NCBI GenBank assembly: GCA_030601665.1
Contig: JAUWBP010000024.1
Coordinates: 1-11,043 of the forward strand
DNA: 11,043 nucleotides
From: Hadesarchaea archaeon
GTDB lineage: Archaea > Hadarchaeota > Hadarchaeia > Hadarchaeales > Hadarchaeaceae
Direction of reading: 5' to 3'
The notes under the pieces are model-generated. The model made no database searches, was not told where the DNA came from, and was given only the letters and a program-made list of their open reading frames with translations. Below, piece after piece: positions 6,674 to 11,043 of this stretch. Numbering within the stretch: position 1 is the stretch's first letter; each line of letters opens with the position of its first letter. The position numbers were made by a program, and so were the translations under genes.

Positions 6674-7507
6674 ATGGTCGAAAAGGTGAGGATAGGGTTA
6701 GTCAAGCTGGGGAACATCGGTACTTCCGCCATGTTGGACCTGATGCTTGATGAGCGGGCAGAAAGGGAGGACATTGACTTTAGGGTTGTGGCGTCCGGAC
6801 CAAAAATAACCGAGGAGGACTGTGAAGGGGTTTCTGAAAAAATCCTTGAATTCAATCCCGAACTGATCATAGCGATAAGTCCGAATCCCGCTCTTCCGGG
6901 ACCTTCGAAGGCCAGAGAAATCCTCAAGAAATCCGGCAAACCCTGCGTGATCATCGGCGATGCCCCAGGGGCCAAGATCGCTGGGGAACTTGAGAAGGCG
7001 GGCTTTGGCTACATATTCGTCGAGGCAGATTCTATGCTAGGCGCACGAAGGGAATTTCTCGATCCCATCGAGATGTCGCTCTTTAATGCAGATGTAATCA
7101 AGGTTCTTTCGGTAACGGGCGCTTTCCGGGTTATTTTTGAGGAGACTGATAAAGCAATCGAGGGCATAAAGTCCGGCAAGTCATATCTGCCGAGAGTAAT
7201 CGTCAATCGAGATAAAGCCGTGGGGGCGGCAAAATTTGGAAATCCCTATGCGCGTGCAAAGGCGATGGCGGCCTTTGAAATAGCTAAGAAAGTTTCAGGT
7301 GTAAGCGCCGAAGGCTGTTTTAAAGTCAAGGAAAGGGAAAAATACATACCTATCGTGGCCGCTGCCCATGAGATGATGAGCGCAGCTGCAAAGTTATGTG
7401 ATGAAGCACGCGAAATAGAAAAAAGTGAAGACTCAGTGTTGAGGAGGCCTCACGGCAGAATGGGCGAGCGCCTCTCGAAAAAGAAGCTCATGGAAATTGA
7501 AAAGTAG
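6674..7507 (+). CDS. mtd: Mtd, F420-dependent methylene-H4MPT dehydrogenase
   Basis: Mtd reversibly converts methenyl- to methylene-tetrahydromethanopterin with reduced coenzyme F420. It is a cytoplasmic enzyme, 277 residues here, the usual family size. The sequence matches Mtd along its length: VRIGLVKLGNIGTS at the N-terminus, LDLMLDERAEREDID (21-35), VASGPK (39-44), ISPNPALPGPSKAR (68-81), IIGDAPG (93-99), ADSMLGARREFLDP (118-131) and NADVIKVLSVTGAFR (138-152). It is the only plus-strand gene in the middle of the window. It is read divergently from mfnA over a compact promoter region and convergently with mptN across 16 bp (7508-7523). Although it acts directly after Mch in the pathway, it is not in the ftr-fwdC-mch-mptN operon, so it can be expressed separately from the other C1 genes but near the mfn promoter. 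F420-linked Mtd is one of the strongest archaeal markers here. Confidence 0.96.
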   Translation: MVEKVRIGLVKLGNIGTSAMLDLMLDERAEREDIDFRVVASGPKITEEDCEGVSEKILEFNPELIIAISPNPALPGPSKAREILKKSGKPCVIIGDAPGAKIAGELEKAGFGYIFVEADSMLGARREFLDPIEMSLFNADVIKVLSVTGAFRVIFEETDKAIEGIKSGKSYLPRVIVNRDKAVGAAKFGNPYARAKAMAAFEIAKKVSGVSAEGCFKVKEREKYIPIVAAAHEMMSAAAKLCDEAREIEKSEDSVLRRPHGRMGERLSKKKLMEIEK

Positions 7508-7523
7508 AAGTTTTCAAAGTTGA

Positions 7524-8387
7524 CTATTGTCCTACTAAATGGTCGATTATTTTTTCAGCGATATTTACCGGAGTCACCGATTGTAACCCCTTCCAACCTG
7601 GGATGGCATTTATCTCGGCAACGTAAAATTTATCCAAATTTTTGATTATATCCACACCCGCATACTCGCACTTCAAAATCTCAGCCGATTTTAAAGCAAC
7701 TTCTTTTAATTCGTCGTCGAGCTCGTACGGCTCAACCTTAGCCCCAGCTGAAACGTTCGTTTTCCAACCTTCCCCTATCCTCATGGCCGCTAGAACCTCG
7801 TTGCCGATCACCAAGGCTCTTATATCCCGATTATTGTGGGGAATGAATTTCTGGATAAAATAGACATATCTTCCGAATTCCAGAGCCGAGAAAGTCCTAT
7901 AAGCCAAGTCCCGATCGGTTATTCGAAGCATTCCAGCACCGAGGGAGCCGAAGAGGGGCTTGACGATAACGTCCCCGAATTCTTCAAATGCCTTCATCGC
8001 CTCACTACGTTTCTCGGTGACGACGGTTGGTAAGGTTGGGATTCCCGCATCTTCAAGCAAGGAACTGGTGTAAAATTTGTCAGCACACCTCTCGATGGCG
8101 ATCGGGGGATTCACTACCCTAATACCCAAATTTTCAAGCCTGTGTAAAGCATCCATCCTGAAGATTAACTGCTCCGCCGACCCCTTCGGCACCCACCTAA
8201 CGATCAAAGCATCAAACTCTTCGAGGTCGTACCCCCTGCAGGAAACCCTGGGCTTGCTATCTAACCTAGCCACGAGTTCTGAAAGAGGAAAGGTTACGCA
8301 GCCAATTCCCTTTTTCTTAACCTCCCCTTCCAACTGCTGAACGTTCCAATCGCTTTTGCCAGACGTGAAGATCCCGATATTTTTCAA
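7524..8387 (-). CDS. mptN: Probable tetrahydromethanopterin:alpha-L-glutamate ligase (MptN, RimK-type ATP-grasp)
   Basis: A RimK-like ATP-grasp ligase of 287 residues. Motifs in order are VVNPPIAIERCADKFYTSSL (91-110), VIVKPLFGSLGAGM (140-153) with the ATP-binding lysine and glycine loop, FIQKFIPHNNRDIRALVIGN (177-196), GWKTNVSAGAK (207-217), YAGVDI (242-247) and EINAIPGWKGLQSV (258-271), whose Glu and Asn bind magnesium. MptN adds one glutamate to tetrahydromethanopterin, giving tetrahydrosarcinapterin. The close relative CofF, which caps the F420 tail with alpha-glutamate, cannot be excluded by motif. I prefer MptN because the gene is the last of an operon whose products all bind the pterin or its formyl donor. 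It starts with TTG overlapping the mch stop as TTGA, with GGGTG seven bases upstream, so its translation is probably coupled to mch. Confidence 0.78.
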   Translation of the reverse strand: MKNIGIFTSGKSDWNVQQLEGEVKKKGIGCVTFPLSELVARLDSKPRVSCRGYDLEEFDALIVRWVPKGSAEQLIFRMDALHRLENLGIRVVNPPIAIERCADKFYTSSLLEDAGIPTLPTVVTEKRSEAMKAFEEFGDVIVKPLFGSLGAGMLRITDRDLAYRTFSALEFGRYVYFIQKFIPHNNRDIRALVIGNEVLAAMRIGEGWKTNVSAGAKVEPYELDDELKEVALKSAEILKCEYAGVDIIKNLDKFYVAEINAIPGWKGLQSVTPVNIAEKIIDHLVGQ

Positions 8388-9325
8388 ACAAGTGCACCCA
8401 GGGATTTTCTCAGTATTTCTTCGTTTGTTCCCCCAGAGTGAAAGACGCTCCCAGTCCTAGTGTTGCTCACGGTAATCTCGGCTGGGGAGAAGAGCTTGGG
8501 GTCGATTTTGAAGAAATCCCTATCATATTTCTCGAAGAGTTCTAGAAACGGCAGCCCATAATCCTTGGAAGCGCTGGATGGGACCTCATCTATTATCTTC
8601 TCAACCTCGGAGTCATCAGCATCCACGAAGTACATCGTTCTCCCACCATAGAGCACGCAGTCGTTGGTTTTTCCCATAGCTTCGAGATCGTTTTTGGCCA
8701 CCGGCGCTATGGGGGCGCTCCCGCTCCCGCAGATTATCTTGCCCATGTCGAACCCGAGCTCATGCAACTTATGCACGCCGGTTTCCACGATCCTCGCTGA
8801 TATTTGGATACTTCCAACAACGCTTGCGGTCGGAGCAGCTAGGATGTAAAGATTATTGGGCTTCACCCCGCATTTTTGGGCGATGAAGTCTGCTACCGTT
8901 TCGTCGGGTATTTTTCTTGTCTCGAGTGTGATGACCGCTTTCTCACACTTATCTTCATATTTCAGTTCTCGAAACAGCTTTTCCTCAACTCTCGCCAGCG
9001 CTCTCGCAGGACCCGAGCCCATCGCGAAGTAATCTTCAACTTTTATCGCCCACCCGGCGAACTGAGAAGCCATGCACGATATCGCTGGATGATCCACATT
9101 CACGTGGACATGGGGCCTTTCGCCCATACAAAGGTTAACACTACCAAGGCCCCCTAGACACACCTCGGAGAAGTACTTTCCAGCTTTTAGGCTCCCCCGC
9201 GCCTTGATTCCAGCGTCAATCACTACGGCTCCATTTTTTAGTTTGAGGACTTCAACCCCTAGTTCTTCCCGACCTTGAATCATCTCATCTATTATTTTTG
9301 AAGCCCTTTCGTTCACGCTTATCAT
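8384..9325 (-). CDS. mch: Mch, methenyl-H4MPT cyclohydrolase
   Basis: Mch interconverts 5-formyl- and 5,10-methenyl-tetrahydromethanopterin, the step between Ftr and Mtd. The 313-residue protein matches the family throughout: NERASKIIDEM at the N-terminus, VVIDAGIKARGSLKAGKYFS (34-53), CLGGLGSVNL (56-65), HVNVDHPAISCMASQFAGWA (74-93), GSGPARAL (103-110), a long middle section including IICGSGSAPIAP, and the C-terminal SPAEITVSNTRTG with VFHSGG just after. The ATG start has an excellent ribosome site, GGAGGT at 9331-9336, five bases upstream and inside fwdC. It overlaps the fwdC stop as ATGA, and its own stop overlaps mptN as TTGA. The strong site suggests mch is translated at a high level relative to its neighbours, although that is inference. 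Confidence 0.96.
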   Translation of the reverse strand: MISVNERASKIIDEMIQGREELGVEVLKLKNGAVVIDAGIKARGSLKAGKYFSEVCLGGLGSVNLCMGERPHVHVNVDHPAISCMASQFAGWAIKVEDYFAMGSGPARALARVEEKLFRELKYEDKCEKAVITLETRKIPDETVADFIAQKCGVKPNNLYILAAPTASVVGSIQISARIVETGVHKLHELGFDMGKIICGSGSAPIAPVAKNDLEAMGKTNDCVLYGGRTMYFVDADDSEVEKIIDEVPSSASKDYGLPFLELFEKYDRDFFKIDPKLFSPAEITVSNTRTGSVFHSGGTNEEILRKSLGALV

Positions 9326-10143
9326 GTCTTACCTCCTTTCCAGACCAGTATCTCCCCCTTTCCTAAAGCGGCAACATCTCCGCTATACCTATCGTAGAGG
9401 CCCTCGATGTGTTCTTTTTTGATGGGTAAATCATATTTTTTCAGTCCCAGTAGAAAGGCTCTGATGAAAGTCGGGTTGTAGGTGCAGCTATGTTTGAAGG
9501 TCGGCAGTAGCTTCGGGCGATTAAAGGCTATGATAGTTCCCCTATCCATCCCGGCGCCCGCTTTCTCTCCGATATTGCCGAAACAAACGATCGATCCACC
9601 CGTCATGAGTGCACCAGTTAAGGTCCCTAGCTTGCCCAGGATGGCGATTGTGCCCCGCCTCATCAATTCTCCGACTTCGCTTCCCGCATTGCCTTCAATT
9701 ACAATCGTTCCACCCTTCATCCCGACTTTAGAGCCTCGGTAGCCAGAACCAACGAGGTTTCGGGCGTTACCCTTGACCCTTATCAGCCCCCCTTTCATCT
9801 CGGCCCCAAGCCAATCCCCGACATTTCCGTGAACAGTTATTCCCCCTCCTTCCATCTCCCGGCCAAGGTGCATTCCAGCACTTCCCTCGATTACTACCTT
9901 GCCTTTACTCATCTTTGCTCCAATATGTTTGACTTCGCTGACATCGCCAGTGATAATTATCTCCTCCGTACCCTCCGAGACCTGTTCGATATTGAAGACA
10001 TCTGCCAATTTCTTCTTCTTATTTCCCCACCACAGCTCGAGACTTTTCAACTCTTCTACAGACTTGCTCGAAAATACATCAGGCGAGATGCATTCGGCCT
10101 CAACCGGCACCTTGAATTCGACTTTGGGTTTGAGGTTAATCAT
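9322..10143 (-). CDS. fwdC: FwdC/FhcC, formylmethanofuran dehydrogenase subunit C
   Basis: This is the beta-helix scaffold subunit of formylmethanofuran dehydrogenase, the complex that reduces CO2 onto methanofuran or runs in reverse. Residues 66-208 form a right-handed helix of the type also seen at the C-terminus of glutamate synthase. I count seven coils marked by a methionine at 78, 97, 116, 142, 161, 180 and 199, a 19-residue period broken once by a 7-residue insertion at about 131-138. Typical turns read LGREMEGG, LGAEMKGG and AGAGMDRG. The 65 residues before the helix and 65 after complete a normal 273-residue subunit. The catalytic subunits (FwdA, FwdB) and FwdD are not in the window. 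The start ATG has GAGGGTGG just upstream and overlaps the ftr stop as ATGA, and the stop overlaps mch the same way. An ftr-fwdC pair is the order seen as fhcD-fhcC in bacterial methylotrophs. Confidence 0.94.
   Translation of the reverse strand: MINLKPKVEFKVPVEAECISPDVFSSKSVEELKSLELWWGNKKKKLADVFNIEQVSEGTEEIIITGDVSEVKHIGAKMSKGKVVIEGSAGMHLGREMEGGGITVHGNVGDWLGAEMKGGLIRVKGNARNLVGSGYRGSKVGMKGGTIVIEGNAGSEVGELMRRGTIAILGKLGTLTGALMTGGSIVCFGNIGEKAGAGMDRGTIIAFNRPKLLPTFKHSCTYNPTFIRAFLLGLKKYDLPIKKEHIEGLYDRYSGDVAALGKGEILVWKGGKT
9331..9336 (-). promoter_or_regulatory. Strong mch ribosome binding site inside fwdC
   Basis: GGAGGT, a near-perfect complement to the archaeal 16S rRNA tail, lies five bases before the mch ATG within the last codons of fwdC. 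It is the strongest such site in the right-hand operon. Confidence 0.65.
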
Positions 10144-11039
10144 CGGCCACCCTCGAAGAGCTTGTGAAGGTAGAACAAGTGTTTACCCAGCTTGCCCCCA
10201 TAGTTTCCGGCCGAAATGAGCTTTATCCCGTCCACGCTACAGGCTTCTTTGATTCCCACCTTCGTGGCTTTTCCCACGCTTTCTTCATCCAACCCGTTTA
10301 TCACTATTTCTAGGACAGAGTTGACTCCCTTTGGTATTTTGCTCTTCACCACAGGTCTCAGGGTCGGACAATAGGAAATATTCGTCGAGGCCCTCATGAA
10401 CTTGTACTTCGACCCGACTTGGCTGCCGCTCCTCACCACACCACCAGGGAATGGAGTTATCACGTTCCTAACTCCTTTTGTAGCTTTGACTGCTTTCTCC
10501 GCAGCCTCAAGCACGCAGTCGGCGTCTCTCCCCAGAATCAGGAAGTTCCCCCCTCCTACGGCTTTTCGGATCTTGAACTTCTCCTCGACCAAGAATTCAC
10601 CTTCCATGACGGGAATCCTCCAAAACCTCCTGCCGTCGATTCGCTTGGCAATCTGATAGCCGTCTCCGAAAAATCTCAACTTCCCGCCGATGTTTATTTC
10701 CTTCTCACCCTCCTCCAAGTTGTTGAAGCAAGCCGTTGTAGGACAAGTCATTATGCATTGACCAACCCTTCGCATGAGCTGGTCCTCGAGAGTCTTTTCG
10801 GACATGGCTAAAATTAGGATGTTCACTCCGGGTCTTCCATCTGGGGTTTCTTTGGCCCTCACAAGATTCTCTATCCCTACTTCAGCTCCGCACGCTATGA
10901 CGGAAGTGGCAAATCCTGTGGTGGTGTTCGCAGCGTGCAAAACCCACTTTTTGTTTTTCGCCGTTATCAGCAAGCGCCCAGCGACCATGTCGAAGGCTTC
11001 AGCAAATGTATCTTCGATTTCCACTCCGTTTATCCGCAC
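10140..11039 (-). CDS. ftr: Ftr, formylmethanofuran:H4MPT formyltransferase
   Basis: Ftr moves the formyl group between methanofuran and N5 of tetrahydromethanopterin. The 299-residue length is normal for the family, and the protein shows its usual landmarks: INGVEIEDTFAEAF at the N-terminus, TGFATSVIACGAEVGIE (residues 42-58), TPDGRPGVNILI (65-76), RRVGQCIMTCPTTACFN and RFFGDGYQ in the middle, TPFPGGVVRSGSQVGSKYKF with ATNISYCPTLR later, and LISAGNYGGKLGKHLF near the end. GTG at 11039 gives MRINGVEIED, where family members normally begin, so the gene is probably complete although only four bases remain to the window edge. Any ribosome site and the operon promoter lie outside. It is the first gene seen of the ftr-fwdC-mch-mptN unit. 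Nothing visible tells whether the enzyme runs in the CO2-reducing or the oxidative direction. Confidence 0.96.
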   Translation of the reverse strand: MRINGVEIEDTFAEAFDMVAGRLLITAKNKKWVLHAANTTTGFATSVIACGAEVGIENLVRAKETPDGRPGVNILILAMSEKTLEDQLMRRVGQCIMTCPTTACFNNLEEGEKEINIGGKLRFFGDGYQIAKRIDGRRFWRIPVMEGEFLVEEKFKIRKAVGGGNFLILGRDADCVLEAAEKAVKATKGVRNVITPFPGGVVRSGSQVGSKYKFMRASTNISYCPTLRPVVKSKIPKGVNSVLEIVINGLDEESVGKATKVGIKEACSVDGIKLISAGNYGGKLGKHLFYLHKLFEGGR

Positions 11040-11043
11040 GATA

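Noticed and set aside
7508..7523. A terminator between the convergent mtd and mptN
   Set aside because: The gap is only 16 bp. It has a 4-bp TCAA/TTGA stem with a 2-base loop and short T runs, too weak to call.
10..11039. A wholly new defence or mobile system
   Set aside because: All twelve genes fall in known metabolic families, and ten have clear C1-coenzyme roles. The novelty is limited to the two genes of unknown substrate and their context.
1..11043. CRISPR array, tRNA, rRNA, insertion sequence or prophage genes
   Set aside because: There are no spaced direct repeats, no cloverleaf or rRNA stretch, and no transposase or integrase motif. Nearly all bases are in recognised metabolic genes.

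Overview
The window looks archaeal and comes from an organism that runs the methanofuran / tetrahydromethanopterin C1 pathway. The evidence is an F420-type methylene-H4MPT dehydrogenase (mtd), Ftr, Mch and FwdC, the archaeal methanofuran synthesis enzymes, a TATA box in the only divergent intergenic region, and very tight gene packing with GGAGG-type ribosome sites. No methyl-coenzyme M reductase, CODH/ACS or electron-transfer module lies in the window. The sequence therefore does not tell methanogen, alkane or methane oxidiser, and Wood-Ljungdahl archaeon apart, and I do not name a lineage.

Layout. (1) At 10-1197 (+) is an ATP-grasp ligase of unknown substrate. It meets the next operon tail to tail across a 29-bp gap that holds a bidirectional terminator. 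(2) From 6607 down to 1227 (-) is a six-gene operon: mfnA, mfnB, mfnD, mfnF, mfnE and a HisA-like TIM-barrel gene. (3) At 6674-7507 (+) is mtd alone, read divergently from mfnA across a short gap with a palindromic TATA box. (4) From 11039 down to 7524 (-) is ftr, fwdC, mch, mptN, each overlapping the next by 4 bp. Its promoter lies beyond the right edge.

How the genes work together. The mfn operon makes the C1 carrier methanofuran. MfnA turns tyrosine into tyramine, MfnD adds gamma-glutamate, MfnB makes the furan from two glyceraldehyde-3-phosphates, MfnE activates the aminomethyl furan as a diphosphate, and MfnF joins the halves. The transaminase MfnC is absent from the window. FwdC (with subunits encoded elsewhere) loads CO2 as formylmethanofuran. 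Ftr passes the formyl group to the pterin, Mch cyclises it and Mtd reduces it with F420H2. MptN probably adds a glutamate to the pterin, which would make the carrier tetrahydrosarcinapterin-like. Nearly the whole window thus serves one pathway: a carrier, its partner carrier's tail, and three consecutive C1 steps.

The least explained parts are the HisA-like gene, co-translated with mfnE, and the ATP-grasp gene facing it. Both are good candidates for missing steps of coenzyme synthesis. Apart from gaps of 29, 66 and 16 bp, the sequence is coding, and no gene-free stretch exceeds 300 bases.
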